Source of the DNA: RGIG4608 sp045637205
Lineage (GTDB): Bacteria; Bacillota; Clostridia; Oscillospirales; CAG-272
DNA: 64,000 nucleotides
Assembly (NCBI GenBank): GCA_045637205.1
Contig: JAZTYY010000078.1
Span: 5,315-69,314, forward strand
Reading direction: 5' to 3'
How positions within the stretch are numbered: position 1 is the stretch's first letter; each line of letters begins with the position of its first letter. Shown here one piece after another: positions 15,635 through 25,114 of this stretch. A program made the translations under genes and the position numbers. The notes beneath the pieces were generated by a model. That model did not search any database, had not been told where the DNA came from, and saw only the letters and a list, made by a program, of their open reading frames with translations.

Positions 15635-16762
15635 TTAGTCACCAAATGAGATACCTGTATTACGAGCAGTTTTCACTACGAAGCCGTTGGGATCAACGTT
15701 GTGGCTACCACCCTTACTTGTTTCACCTGTAGCACCACTACCAAGCACCTTTTCAAGTGATACAGTCTGAGGAATTGCATTATAAATTGTAACCATTTCA
15801 CCGCTCTTACCCTCAAAGAGAGCATCTACTGCAAGTGATCCAAGCTTTGTGCAAAGGCTTCTATCGTACTGGCATGTTTCACCACCACGCTGTGTATGAC
15901 CGATATTTGTTGCACGAACTTCCTTGCCACCAAGCAATTCTTCAAGCTGAGATGCAAGCTGATCACCAACGCCACCAAGACGAATTGTATCAGCACTGTC
16001 AGCAACGATCTTCTTAATAACAACGTCGCCATCCTTGGGCTTAGCGCCTTCAGAAACAACGATTACTGTATCATACTGTCCCTTTGCATCACGTTCCTTG
16101 ATAACTTCAGCAATTTTGTTGATATCATAAGGAATTTCGGGCAAAAGAATAATATCAGCGCCACCGGAAAGACCACCTTCAAGTGCAAGCCAACCACAGT
16201 TTCTACCCATAACTTCAAGAATCTGAACTCTATCGTGTGAAAATGCTGTTGTTCTAACTCTATCAACTGCATTGCAAATTACACCAAGAGCAGTTGTAAA
16301 GCCGAATGTAATATCAGCATATGAAACGTCATTGTCAATTGTCTTGGGAACACCAATTACCTTAACGCCCTTTCTTGCAAAGTCACGTGCACTTGTAAGA
16401 GTGCCGTCACCACCGATAACTACAAGAGCATCAATGTTGAGATTTTTAAGGTTTTGAACAGCAACGTCACTTACGTCCTTGTGCTGAATGTTTCCGTTTT
16501 CATCACGGTAAGCATAGTTGAAAAGGTTATCCTTATTTGAGTTTTTAAGGATTGTTCCCCCCTGGTTCAAGATGTGTGCTGTATTTTCAGCTGTAAGCTC
16601 CATATAATTATTTGCATATAATCCTGCATATCCCTTTTTGAAGCCAATAACCTCACAACCGTATTTGTTAATTGCAGTAAGTGTTACAGCTCTTACAACC
16701 GCATTAAGACCTGAGCAGTCGCCACCACCGGTCAAAACGCCAATTCTTTTAATTTCAGACAT
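15635..16762 (-). CDS. pfkA: 6-phosphofructokinase (375 aa)
   Basis: Motifs of the PFK-A superfamily are clear: TGGGDCSGLN (11-20), GGDGT (117-121), PKTIDND (139-145) and MGRNCGWLA. The enzyme phosphorylates fructose 6-phosphate in glycolysis. The Gly in GGDGT is the signature of ATP use, whereas GGDDT marks PPi enzymes; the Lys in PKTIDND is shared with PPi enzymes but also occurs in ATP-dependent members of the mixed group. ATP is therefore the likelier donor. Start at 16762 has GGAG six bases upstream; the ATG at 16774 lacks one. Single-gene transcript with its own promoter and terminator. Confidence 0.93.
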   Translation of the reverse strand: MSEIKRIGVLTGGGDCSGLNAVVRAVTLTAINKYGCEVIGFKKGYAGLYANNYMELTAENTAHILNQGGTILKNSNKDNLFNYAYRDENGNIQHKDVSDVAVQNLKNLNIDALVVIGGDGTLTSARDFARKGVKVIGVPKTIDNDVSYADITFGFTTALGVICNAVDRVRTTAFSHDRVQILEVMGRNCGWLALEGGLSGGADIILLPEIPYDINKIAEVIKERDAKGQYDTVIVVSEGAKPKDGDVVIKKIVADSADTIRLGGVGDQLASQLEELLGGKEVRATNIGHTQRGGETCQYDRSLCTKLGSLAVDALFEGKSGEMVTIYNAIPQTVSLEKVLGSGATGETSKGGSHNVDPNGFVVKTARNTGISFGD

Positions 16763-16841
16763 ATTTTTCTCCATTCTACTATTTTCTATATAGTCAATAA
16801 AATATTATTATATCTTTCGCGATTTTTTCGCATCTTTTCGT

Positions 16842-16870
16842 ATTATATCATAAAACTTTACATTTTTCAA
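16842..16870 (-). promoter_or_regulatory. pfkA promoter
   Basis: Minus strand TTGAAA (16870-16865), 17-bp spacer, TATAAT (16847-16842), giving a leader of about 75 bases. Confidence 0.75.
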
Positions 16871-16898
16871 TATGTTTTTTAATATATCTTTGAAAAAT

Positions 16899-17120
16899 TC
16901 ATTCAAATTTGTATTCTTGGATAAAAATAATTATTTGCGCCCACTCATAAGCGGTGAGATACTTCCACGAGAGTTCTATTTTGGCTACGTCGTGTCTTAC
17001 AACAGCACCCACAACCTTGCCTTGAACATTACGTCCCGAATCAACAATTGTAGATGTGGTTGCATTATACGTTGACGGCTCGGGAAAATCGAAACCACCG
17101 ATTGATACTAAAGCTGCCAT
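16899..17120 (-). CDS. Truncated phage protein, DUF6711-like (73 aa)
   Basis: The protein begins MAALVSIGGFDFPEPSTYNA and continues VDSGRNVQGKVVG and ELSWKYLTAYEWAQI, a pattern I associate with DUF6711 proteins of Firmicutes prophages, which sit among tail genes. Family members are usually longer, so the C-terminus looks lost after KYLTAYEWAQ. The ribosome-binding site GGAGGTG is intact. No other phage gene is nearby, so this is best read as a decayed prophage remnant next to pfkA. Confidence 0.55.
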   Translation of the reverse strand: MAALVSIGGFDFPEPSTYNATTSTIVDSGRNVQGKVVGAVVRHDVAKIELSWKYLTAYEWAQIIIFIQEYKFE

Positions 17121-17150
17121 AAGTTCACCTCCAAAATATTTTTAAAAATA

Positions 17151-17184
17151 AAAGAGCGCCTATCATAAAAGATAGACGCTCTTT
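17151..17184 (-). terminator. Terminator-like hairpin upstream of the phage relic
   Basis: A 14-bp stem with one mismatch (17151-17164 with 17171-17184) and a T-rich tail on the minus strand. It lies between the phage relic and the terminator of the giant lipoprotein gene. Confidence 0.5.
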
Positions 17185-17236
17185 GGCGTTCAATATTAAG
17201 TGCATTTTATCCTATTATCATTATACTAGGATAATT

Positions 17237-17250
17237 ATGGTAAGTCAATA
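17237..17250 (+). repeat. 14-bp direct repeat flanking the giant lipoprotein gene, left copy
   Basis: ATGGTAAGTCAATA, identical to 24099-24112. Each copy lies outside a GGAGCGC hairpin, so the order is repeat, hairpin, gene, hairpin, repeat. Confidence 0.45.
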
Positions 17251-17282
17251 TACCTATTCTATATATGAGTGGCAGCATAAAG

Positions 17283-17308
17283 AAAAGGAGCGCAGAAGCG
17301 CTCCTTTT
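17283..17308 (-). terminator. Terminator of the giant lipoprotein gene
   Basis: Perfect 11-bp stem AAAAGGAGCGC/GCGCTCCTTTT with a 4-nt loop; T-rich on the minus strand beyond it. Confidence 0.8.
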
Positions 17309-17356
17309 TATTATTTGTTTTTATTATTTACTAATAAAAAATTTGCTTTTAATCAG

Positions 17357-20300
17357 CTATCTAGTCCAAGTAGCAGTCCAAGGATTCAAATATGCGCTAC
17401 TTCCACCGCTTTTGGGTGCTATACTCTCTTCCTCTGAGTAATATGTTGAAGAAAGTGTTCTTGAAGAAAAATTTCTTTTGCCTTTATCAACCACAGATCC
17501 GCCAAAATACTCTGCCCAAGAAGCCCCTGTACCAGACCAACTATTCGTTCCCATGACTATGATAGTTTTAACATTGTATAAAGCTTCAGGTTTAATAGTT
17601 TTTATGGATTCTGGAACGGTTATTTCTAACATCGTACATCCACAAAAAGTAAAATCTTCTATACATGTTATAGATTCTGGAATTGTTACGCTTGTAAGTG
17701 ATGTACAATATGCGAATGCCCTCTCTCCAATGCTCGATACGGAGTCGGGGATTGTTACACTTGTGAGAGATTTGCATTGATAAAATGCTCTATTGCCAAT
17801 GCTTGTTACAGGCAAGCCATTATAGATGCTTGGAATAATAAGATTGGAATCAGTACAAGTACCAACACCTGTTACTGAATAACTTTCGCCATCGTCATTG
17901 AGCGTATATTCAAGACCTTCGGAGGGATAATAAGTAACCGTATCATCTTTAGCAATCTCACCGTCGGTGCAATAAATTGTATATTCTTCTGTATTAGTGT
18001 CCCAACGTTCGTGAAGCAAAATGGCTTTCCACTGCTCAACTGTACCTTCAAAATTAATTCTAGTAAGCAAGGTGCAATTACCGAATGTAGAAAAACCAAT
18101 ACTTGTCACTGAGTCTGGTATTACTATACTTGTGAGCGATGTGCAATCCCCGAATACACGATTACCAATACTCGTTACCGAGTCAGGGATTACTATACTT
18201 GTGAGCGATGTGCAATCACGGAATGCATAATCATCAATACCCGTCACGGAATTGCCTATCACCACACTTGCGAGTGATGCACAACCCGAGAATGCAGAAT
18301 GTCCAACACTCGTTACCGAGTCAGGGATTACTATACTTGCGAGTGATGCACAACCCGAGAATGCAGAAATTCCAATACTCGTTACGGAGTCTGGGATTAC
18401 TATACTTGTGAGCGATGTGCAACCAGAGAATGCAGAATTTCCAATACTCGTTACGGAATCTGGGATTATTATGCCCGCAAGCGATTTACAATATTCGAAC
18501 GCACCATCACCAATGCTCGTCACGGAATTGCCTATCACTACACTTGTGAGCGATGTACAATCGTTGAATGCACCCTTACCAATACTTGTCACAGAGTCAG
18601 GTATTGTTACACTTGTGAGCGATTTGCAAAAATAGAATGCATACTCGCCAATACTTGTTACAGATTTGCCAATCGTTAAATTTGTGAGCGACTCGCACCA
18701 AAAGAATGCAGCCTCGCCAATACTTGCCACAGAGTCGCCTATAACTGCACTTGTGAGCGACTGGCACCCATAGAATGCATAATTACCAATGCTCGTCACA
18801 AAGTCTGGGATTGTTATGCTCTCAATTTTGTTTTCATTATAGAAAGCATATTGATAGATACCATACTCTTTGCCGTCTTCATATTCGGGAAGAGTTAATG
18901 TAACATCATTGCCTGCATATTTTACAAGATATACATCTGTACCATCATCGTAGAATATATAGTCTCCAACGTATTTAATATAGGACTCTGACTCATCAGT
19001 AATAATATGCTTTGCGTAATAACCAATACGTCCATTATCCTCGGAACCTGCAGTGATATTCAATGACGATTTGTCGCAAACTTCAATAAGTGAGTAGCAA
19101 CCCGAGAATGCAGAATCACCAATACTCGTCACGGAGTCGGGGATAACTATGCTTGCAAGGGATGAGCAACTGAAGAATGCATCCTCACCAATATCTGTTA
19201 CAGAATCGGGGATTATTACACTTATAAGAGAATTACATCCATAGAATGCAGAATTACCAATACTCGTCACAGAATCAGGAATTACTATACTTGTAAAATC
19301 ACATCCTGAAAATGCAGAATCACCAATAGTTGTCACAGAGTTGCCAATTGTTATATCTGTAAGTGCATAACACCTAGAGAATACACGCACGCCAATGCTT
19401 GTCACAGAGTCACCTATGACTACAGTTGTGAGCGATTCGCAACCTTCAAATGCATACTCACCAATACTCGTTACCGAGTCAGGTATTGTTACACTTATAA
19501 TCGAATGACATTCTCGGAATGCAGAATTACCAATGGTAATCACAGAATCACCAATCGTTACACTTTCGAGAGAATTGCACCAATAGAACGCAGAATCACC
19601 AATGGTAATCACAGAATCACCAATCGTTACACTTTCGAGAGAATCGCACCCATAGAATGCAGAATCACCAATGGTAATCATAGAATCACCAATCGTTACA
19701 CTTTCGAGAGAATCGCACCTATAGAACGCAGAATCACCAATACTTGTTACAGATTTGCCAATCGTTAAATTTGTGAGCGACTCGCACCAATAGAATGCAG
19801 AATCACCAATACTCGTCACAGAGTTGCCTATCGTAACGCTTACGAGACTATCACAATCTGAAAATGCGTTATCAGGTATGGATGTTGCTCCATCTTTTAT
19901 TATAATCGTAGTAAGGTCACCAAGATCATCATAAGCATATGGGAGTATTTCTCCTTCGAAAGTTATACTTTCAACATCAGAACCAGAACCATAATAAGTA
20001 TCAAACGCCGAATCGGCTATAAATTTTGTATCTTTGTGAACAACACAATGCTCGTCCTTGAAATTATCTAACTTGATCAATGCATAATAAGGGTTGTTTG
20101 CATTACCAAGGTAATAAGTATCATAATATTTGTTAAACACAAGCGAGTCGCAATCCTTAAACGCATTCTTTCCGATACTTGTTACAAAATCGGGAATCAT
20201 TACACTAATAATTTTGTAATTACCATAAAATGCATATTGATAAATACCATACTCTTTTCCACCCTCATATTCGGGAAGAGTTAATGTAACATCATTGCCT

Positions 20301-23300
20301 GCATATTTTACAAGATATACATCTGTACCGTCATCGTAGAATACATAGTCTCCAACGTATTTAATATAGGATTCTGACTCATCAGTAATTATATGCTTCG
20401 CATAATAACCAATATATCCATTATCCTCGGAACCTGCAACGATATTCAATGACGATTTGTTGCAAACTTCAACAAGTGAGTAGCATTCCCAAAACGCTGA
20501 GTCATGAATAGCCTTCACAAACTCAGGGATCGTTATATTTGTTATCTTGCTATTATTACGGAATGCACAGTAATAAATTTCATAGTCTTTAAGCTCTTTA
20601 TGTTCAGGTGAAGTTGCTTCAGTGTCGATACCTTCATAATATTCAGGAAGAACTATTTCATTATCATTTCCAGTATATTTTACAAGATATACATCTGTAC
20701 CATCATCATAGAATATATAGTCACCTACATATTTCAAATATGATTCAGATTCATCAGTAATAATATGCTTTGCATAATAACCAATATATCCATTATCCTC
20801 GGAACCTGCAGTGATATTCAATGACGATTTGTCGCAAATTTCAATAAGTGAGTAGCAACCCGAGAATGCAGAATCACCAATACTCGTCACGGAATTGCCT
20901 AATGTTACACTTGTGAGCGATTCACAATCCCAGAATGCACTCTCACCAACACTTGTCACGGAGTCGGGGATTATTATGCTTGTGAGAGATGTACAACCTT
21001 CGAATGCCCCATAACCAATGTATGTTACAGAATTGCCCATAGTTACATTTGTGAGAGAAATACAATCCCAGAATGCTAAATCACCAATACTTGTCACGGT
21101 GTCGGGGATTATCATGCTTGTGAGAGATGTACAATCGTCGAATGCCAATCCGTCAATAATCGTAACGGGAAGCCTATTGTACATATTCGGAATTACAATA
21201 TCAGTATCTGTGCAAGTTCCAATTCCAATTACAGAATAACTTTTTCCATCACTGTTTAACAAATATTCCAATCCAATAGAACCCGTTGCATACAAAATTC
21301 CACCTTCCACCAATACTTCTCCGCACACCGCACAGAGAGAATGATATTTACCATCTTCGGTTATAGTCGGTTCCAAATCAACAATCCATTCGCCTTCTGT
21401 ATGTCCAAGTGCAGAAACTACTCGCTGTGCAACGAAAACTTCATTACATCTTGAACAATGCTTACCCTGTGTAAGACCTGTCTCTGTACATGTGGGGGCT
21501 ACCGCATTATCAATCACCGTAGCATGACCGAGAGCTTTAACTGTAATTTTTTTACGACTAAGTTCTTCGCCACACACTGTACAATATACGACACTATCAT
21601 ATGAACCTGATTCCGTACATGTAGGATCTATGTTGTTTTCTACAACCACACCGCTACGTGAATGGCCGAGTGCAGAAACAACCTTCTGAGCAACGAGAAC
21701 TTCGTTACATCTTGAACAATGCTTTCCTTCGGTAAGACCTGTTTCTGTACATGTTGGAGCTACTGCACTATCTATTACTTCGACATGTCCAAGTTCAGGA
21801 ACTACTTCCTGTGCAACAAGAACTTCTCTACATCTTGAGCAATGCTTACCTTCTGTAAGACCTGTTGCTGTACATGTGGGTGCTACTGCTTTATCTATTA
21901 CTTCTTTATGTCCAAGCGCTGGAACTACTTCCTGTGCAACAAGAACTTCGTTACATCTTGAACAGTGCTTACCCTGTGTAAGACCTGTTGCTGTACATGT
22001 AGGTGCTACTGCTCTATCTGTTACTTCAACATGACCGAGGGCAGAAACAACCTTCTGATCAACAAGAACTGCATTACATCTCGAACAATGCTTACCCTGT
22101 GTAAGACCTGTTTTTGTACATGTTGGAGATACTGCACTATCTATTACTTCGACATGTCCAAGCGCAGGAACAACCTTCTGAGCAACAATGACTTTATTAC
22201 AAACTGAGCAGCGCTTTCCTTCTGTAAGACCCGTTTCAGTACATGTGGGTGCTACTGCATTGTCTATTACTTCTGTATGAGGAAGTTTAGAAACGGTTTG
22301 CTGCGCTACTGTAACAGTTCCACAAACTGAGCAGTGCTTACCTTCGGTAAGGCCCGTTGCTGTACATGTGGGAGCTACTGCTTTATCTATTACTTCTGTA
22401 TGAGGAAGTTTAGAAACGGTTTGTTGTGCAACTGTAATAGCACCACAAACGGAGCAGTGCTTACCTTCTGTAAGACCCGTCTTTGTACATGTGGGAGCTA
22501 CTGCTTTGTCTATTACTTCTGTATGAGGAAGTTTAGAAACGATTTGCTGCTCGACAAGAACTTCTCCACATCTCGAACAATGCTTACCTTCTGTAAGACC
22601 TGTCTTTGTACAAGTAGGTGCTACCGCCTTATCGATGACCTCACTATGTCCAAGCGCGGGAATTACCGTCTGTGCAACTGTAACAGTGCCACAAACTGAG
22701 CAATGTTTGCCTGCTGTCAATCCAGTATTTGTACATGTTGCAGCTACCGCTTTATCAGCAACTTGAGTATGTGCCTTCATAGAAACGGTATTCTGCTTAA
22801 CAGTAACTGTACCACAAACACTACAATGTTTACCTTCGGTAAGCCCTGTACTTGTACAAGTTGCTTCAACTGCGGGATCAACAACTTCGGTATGTGCTTT
22901 CATAGAAACTGTAGTCTGCTTAACGGTAACTGTACCACAAACAGAACAATGCTTACCTTCGGTAAGCCCTGTACTTGTACAAGTTGATGCAACCGCGGGA
23001 TCTGTAACTTCGGTATGTCCAAGAGCAGGAAGCGTTGTAGCTGAAACCAAAGTTTTACCACAATGTGAACAAGTCTGGCTTTCTGTTTTACCTGCTTTAG
23101 TACAGGTGGGGGCAACTGCGGGGTGTGTTACAGGTGTATGGTCAGTTTTAGACACACGCTCTTGTCTTACAATAGTTCTATTACAAACCGAGCAATGTGA
23201 ACCCTCTGTATATCCATATGTTGTACAAGTTGGTTCTACCGCAGGATCAATCACTTCGGTATGACCAAGAGCAGGAATAACTTCTTGCTCAACAAAAGTT

Positions 23301-23872
23301 GTATAACATCTTGAACAATGAGAACCTTCGGTATAACCCTTAGCTGTACATGTGGGCGCTCTAGCAGAGTCAATCACTTCGACATGTCCAAGCGCGGGAA
23401 TGAGATTGGATTCAACAACAAGTTCATTACAGGTTTTACATGATGCAAATTCTGAAAAACCGTCTTCAGTACAAGTTGCAGGTGTTCCCGGATAATACTC
23501 TAAAGTGTGTCCAATTTCAGGGATTTTTTCTTGGGGAACAAGATCTTCTCCACACGTGGAGCATCTCTTACCTTCGGTAAGACCTTCCACTGTACATGTT
23601 GGAGCTATACCTTCAACAACTTCTTCTGTGTGCTGTGCGGGAAGAACCTCTTGTGAAACAATGATTTCTCCACAAGTAGCACAGTGCTTACCTTCTGTAA
23701 GACCTGTTTTAGTACAAGTGGGCACTACTGCTTCATCAATCACTATAACATGCTCGTGAGCAGGAGGCTCTTGCTTCGTTGTAGTTTGAGTATTATTGCT
23801 TTTACATGCACTCAAGATGAGTAAAAACGTTAATACTACTACTAGAAATAATAGCTTTAAAAACTTTTTCAT
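17357..23872 (-). CDS. Giant surface lipoprotein: Cys-rich repeats plus BspA-type leucine-rich repeats (2171 aa)
   Basis: The protein starts with a lipoprotein signal (MKKFLKLLFL... LILSAC), so it is anchored outside the membrane. Residues from about 40 to 860 form 20 tandem units of about 35-45 residues with a core such as H-x-E-V-I-D-x-A-V-A-P-T-C-T and G-K-H-C-S-x-C; the paired CxxC suggests metal binding or disulfides. From about 870 onward are BspA/TpLRR-type repeats of 23 residues (TSVTIPDSVTSIGDSAFYGC). A 95-residue unit containing GYIGYYAKHIITDESES occurs three times between them. BspA-like proteins mediate adhesion. I choose 23872 because an upstream ATG at 23929 lies before the predicted transcription start. 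The ribosome-binding site is weak (AGAAGAAAAAG). Confidence 0.85.
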   Translation of the reverse strand: MKKFLKLLFLVVVLTFLLILSACKSNNTQTTTKQEPPAHEHVIVIDEAVVPTCTKTGLTEGKHCATCGEIIVSQEVLPAQHTEEVVEGIAPTCTVEGLTEGKRCSTCGEDLVPQEKIPEIGHTLEYYPGTPATCTEDGFSEFASCKTCNELVVESNLIPALGHVEVIDSARAPTCTAKGYTEGSHCSRCYTTFVEQEVIPALGHTEVIDPAVEPTCTTYGYTEGSHCSVCNRTIVRQERVSKTDHTPVTHPAVAPTCTKAGKTESQTCSHCGKTLVSATTLPALGHTEVTDPAVASTCTSTGLTEGKHCSVCGTVTVKQTTVSMKAHTEVVDPAVEATCTSTGLTEGKHCSVCGTVTVKQNTVSMKAHTQVADKAVAATCTNTGLTAGKHCSVCGTVTVAQTVIPALGHSEVIDKAVAPTCTKTGLTEGKHCSRCGEVLVEQQIVSKLPHTEVIDKAVAPTCTKTGLTEGKHCSVCGAITVAQQTVSKLPHTEVIDKAVAPTCTATGLTEGKHCSVCGTVTVAQQTVSKLPHTEVIDNAVAPTCTETGLTEGKRCSVCNKVIVAQKVVPALGHVEVIDSAVSPTCTKTGLTQGKHCSRCNAVLVDQKVVSALGHVEVTDRAVAPTCTATGLTQGKHCSRCNEVLVAQEVVPALGHKEVIDKAVAPTCTATGLTEGKHCSRCREVLVAQEVVPELGHVEVIDSAVAPTCTETGLTEGKHCSRCNEVLVAQKVVSALGHSRSGVVVENNIDPTCTESGSYDSVVYCTVCGEELSRKKITVKALGHATVIDNAVAPTCTETGLTQGKHCSRCNEVFVAQRVVSALGHTEGEWIVDLEPTITEDGKYHSLCAVCGEVLVEGGILYATGSIGLEYLLNSDGKSYSVIGIGTCTDTDIVIPNMYNRLPVTIIDGLAFDDCTSLTSMIIPDTVTSIGDLAFWDCISLTNVTMGNSVTYIGYGAFEGCTSLTSIIIPDSVTSVGESAFWDCESLTSVTLGNSVTSIGDSAFSGCYSLIEICDKSSLNITAGSEDNGYIGYYAKHIITDESESYLKYVGDYIFYDDGTDVYLVKYTGNDNEIVLPEYYEGIDTEATSPEHKELKDYEIYYCAFRNNSKITNITIPEFVKAIHDSAFWECYSLVEVCNKSSLNIVAGSEDNGYIGYYAKHIITDESESYIKYVGDYVFYDDGTDVYLVKYAGNDVTLTLPEYEGGKEYGIYQYAFYGNYKIISVMIPDFVTSIGKNAFKDCDSLVFNKYYDTYYLGNANNPYYALIKLDNFKDEHCVVHKDTKFIADSAFDTYYGSGSDVESITFEGEILPYAYDDLGDLTTIIIKDGATSIPDNAFSDCDSLVSVTIGNSVTSIGDSAFYWCESLTNLTIGKSVTSIGDSAFYRCDSLESVTIGDSMITIGDSAFYGCDSLESVTIGDSVITIGDSAFYWCNSLESVTIGDSVITIGNSAFRECHSIISVTIPDSVTSIGEYAFEGCESLTTVVIGDSVTSIGVRVFSRCYALTDITIGNSVTTIGDSAFSGCDFTSIVIPDSVTSIGNSAFYGCNSLISVIIPDSVTDIGEDAFFSCSSLASIVIPDSVTSIGDSAFSGCYSLIEVCDKSSLNITAGSEDNGRIGYYAKHIITDESESYIKYVGDYIFYDDGTDVYLVKYAGNDVTLTLPEYEDGKEYGIYQYAFYNENKIESITIPDFVTSIGNYAFYGCQSLTSAVIGDSVASIGEAAFFWCESLTNLTIGKSVTSIGEYAFYFCKSLTSVTIPDSVTSIGKGAFNDCTSLTSVVIGNSVTSIGDGAFEYCKSLAGIIIPDSVTSIGNSAFSGCTSLTSIVIPDSVTSIGISAFSGCASLASIVIPDSVTSVGHSAFSGCASLASVVIGNSVTGIDDYAFRDCTSLTSIVIPDSVTSIGNRVFGDCTSLTSIVIPDSVTSIGFSTFGNCTLLTRINFEGTVEQWKAILLHERWDTNTEEYTIYCTDGEIAKDDTVTYYPSEGLEYTLNDDGESYSVTGVGTCTDSNLIIPSIYNGLPVTSIGNRAFYQCKSLTSVTIPDSVSSIGERAFAYCTSLTSVTIPESITCIEDFTFCGCTMLEITVPESIKTIKPEALYNVKTIIVMGTNSWSGTGASWAEYFGGSVVDKGKRNFSSRTLSSTYYSEEESIAPKSGGSSAYLNPWTATWTR
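17400..21275 (-). repeat. Coding tandem repeats: BspA-type LRR block
   Basis: About 69-base units repeat throughout, e.g. three nearly identical units between 19510 and 19740. The larger unit around GYIGYYAKHIITDESES is present near 18830-19100, 20220-20480 and 20650-20850. Such arrays can change length by recombination. Confidence 0.8.
21330..23790 (-). repeat. Coding tandem repeats: 20 Cys-rich units
   Basis: Units of roughly 105-135 bases, most of them very similar to one another, encode the H..VID.AVAPTCT..GLTEGKHCS.C modules. The first and last units are the most divergent. Confidence 0.8.
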
Positions 23873-23919
23873 AACTTTTTCTTCTTTCACGTTTAAGCCC
23901 GTCGGCATTTCTACCTTAA

Positions 23920-23948
23920 ATTTTACCACTTTTTGAAATTATTGTCAA
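23920..23948 (-). promoter_or_regulatory. Promoter of the giant lipoprotein gene
   Basis: Minus strand TTGACA (23948-23943), 17-bp spacer, TAAAAT (23925-23920). Transcription would begin near 23913, which excludes the upstream ATG at 23929 and supports the start at 23872. Confidence 0.8.
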
Positions 23949-24025
23949 ATAATATTATTATATAATAATATTTTCAGTAAAAACGACAAATTTAGGGACT
24001 ATATTTTATAGACAATAGACAACAA

Positions 24026-24049
24026 AAAGGAGCGCTTGTGCGCTCCTTT
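24026..24049 (-). terminator. Terminator of the WYL-regulator operon
   Basis: Perfect 10-bp stem AAAGGAGCGC/GCGCTCCTTT with a 4-nt loop, then five T on the minus strand. Confidence 0.8.
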
Positions 24050-24098
24050 AAGAATATTTTGTGAAATTAGTATGAATAAACTTCGTTACCCATAATGT

Positions 24099-24112
24099 AT
24101 GGTAAGTCAATA
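24099..24112 (+). repeat. 14-bp direct repeat flanking the giant lipoprotein gene, right copy
   Basis: ATGGTAAGTCAATA, identical to 17237-17250, immediately beyond the WYL-regulator stop codon. Confidence 0.45.
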
Positions 24113-24117
24113 CTCCT

Positions 24118-25110
24118 TTAAATATATATTTCGTTAATAGTTTCCATATAATTTTTAAAACCATTTACAACCGATATTGGCGCAAGCAACTTTACCTTTT
24201 CCCCAAATGAAGAACACCACCCGAAGAAGAGGTCACTAACTTGAACGTTCACGGTGAAACGAACGGTATTTTCTCCACTTGTTACCATCTTCGTGTGTTC
24301 TCCAAAAAGGTCGAACACGGCATCAACAAGAGATCTGTCGATGTCAATCGTCACCGCAGTAGCTTCACCTGAAAACATACCAAAAAGCTGCTTTTTGTAT
24401 TGTGCAATATCAAAATGCATATCTTCTGGTGGAAGCTCAACGTCTTTTGTCCACTCGATCTCGACCTTTTCCATACGGTCGATACGGTAGTTTGATATCT
24501 TATTATATCGAGAGTCGAAGGTTACAAGGTAGTAATGCCCGTCGGCAAATACTGTACCAATGGGATTTACAATATAGTGATGGTGATCCCTTCTATACAC
24601 CTTGTTGTGATTAATATCGTAGTCGAAATAATAGAAAATAATCTTTTTGCCAACGTTAATCGCATTGATTATGGTGTCAACACTGTAATAAATGCTTTCG
24701 TTGGTGTTTTTTTGCGTATTGAACTTTACAATATTGTTCTGCAAGATTAGTCCCTTTTGGCTACCTGCAAGATCCGCTATTTTTTGTATAAGCTCGGCAC
24801 TCTTTTTCTCGGTGATAAACGATGCCGCCTGCACCGCGTCCATCAAGATATGTAACTCGGGCGCGTTAAAGCTACGGTCTTCAACATAATAAAGATTACT
24901 TCTTCCACGTCGGCACATTATCTCATATCCGTGCTCGTTGAGAAGTTTGATATCATCATAAATTGTCGTTCTGTGCGCCTCAATTCCACTTTCCAAAAGC
25001 TTCGCACGTAGCTCCTCGGTACCCATCGGGTGCTCCTCGTCAGTCTCCCTCTTGAGAATTTCGTATATCTTTAAAGGTCTTATTCTATTGTATTTTTCAG
25101 TTGATTTCAT
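24118..25110 (-). CDS. WYL-domain transcriptional regulator (330 aa)
   Basis: An N-terminal winged helix-turn-helix (about 10-75; IYEILKRETDEE, RTTIYDDIKLLNEHG) is followed by a WYL domain (about 140-225; IIFYYFDYDIN, RDHHHYIVNPIG, YYLVTFDSRYN, NYRIDRMEKVE) and a WCX-type C-terminus. WYL regulators sense small ligands, often nucleotide-like, and control stress, DNA damage or defence genes. Start at 25110 has GAGGAAT upstream and lies 5 bases after the previous stop. It is the third gene of a three-gene operon. Its target is unknown; it may regulate its own operon. Confidence 0.9.
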   Translation of the reverse strand: MKSTEKYNRIRPLKIYEILKRETDEEHPMGTEELRAKLLESGIEAHRTTIYDDIKLLNEHGYEIMCRRGRSNLYYVEDRSFNAPELHILMDAVQAASFITEKKSAELIQKIADLAGSQKGLILQNNIVKFNTQKNTNESIYYSVDTIINAINVGKKIIFYYFDYDINHNKVYRRDHHHYIVNPIGTVFADGHYYLVTFDSRYNKISNYRIDRMEKVEIEWTKDVELPPEDMHFDIAQYKKQLFGMFSGEATAVTIDIDRSLVDAVFDLFGEHTKMVTSGENTVRFTVNVQVSDLFFGWCSSFGEKVKLLAPISVVNGFKNYMETINEIYI

Positions 25111-25114
25111 AAAC

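Noticed and set aside
17400..23790. CRISPR-like repeat arrays
   Set aside because: The regularly spaced DNA repeats are coding and in frame: BspA-type leucine-rich repeats and Cys-rich modules of one lipoprotein. Spacers are not unique.
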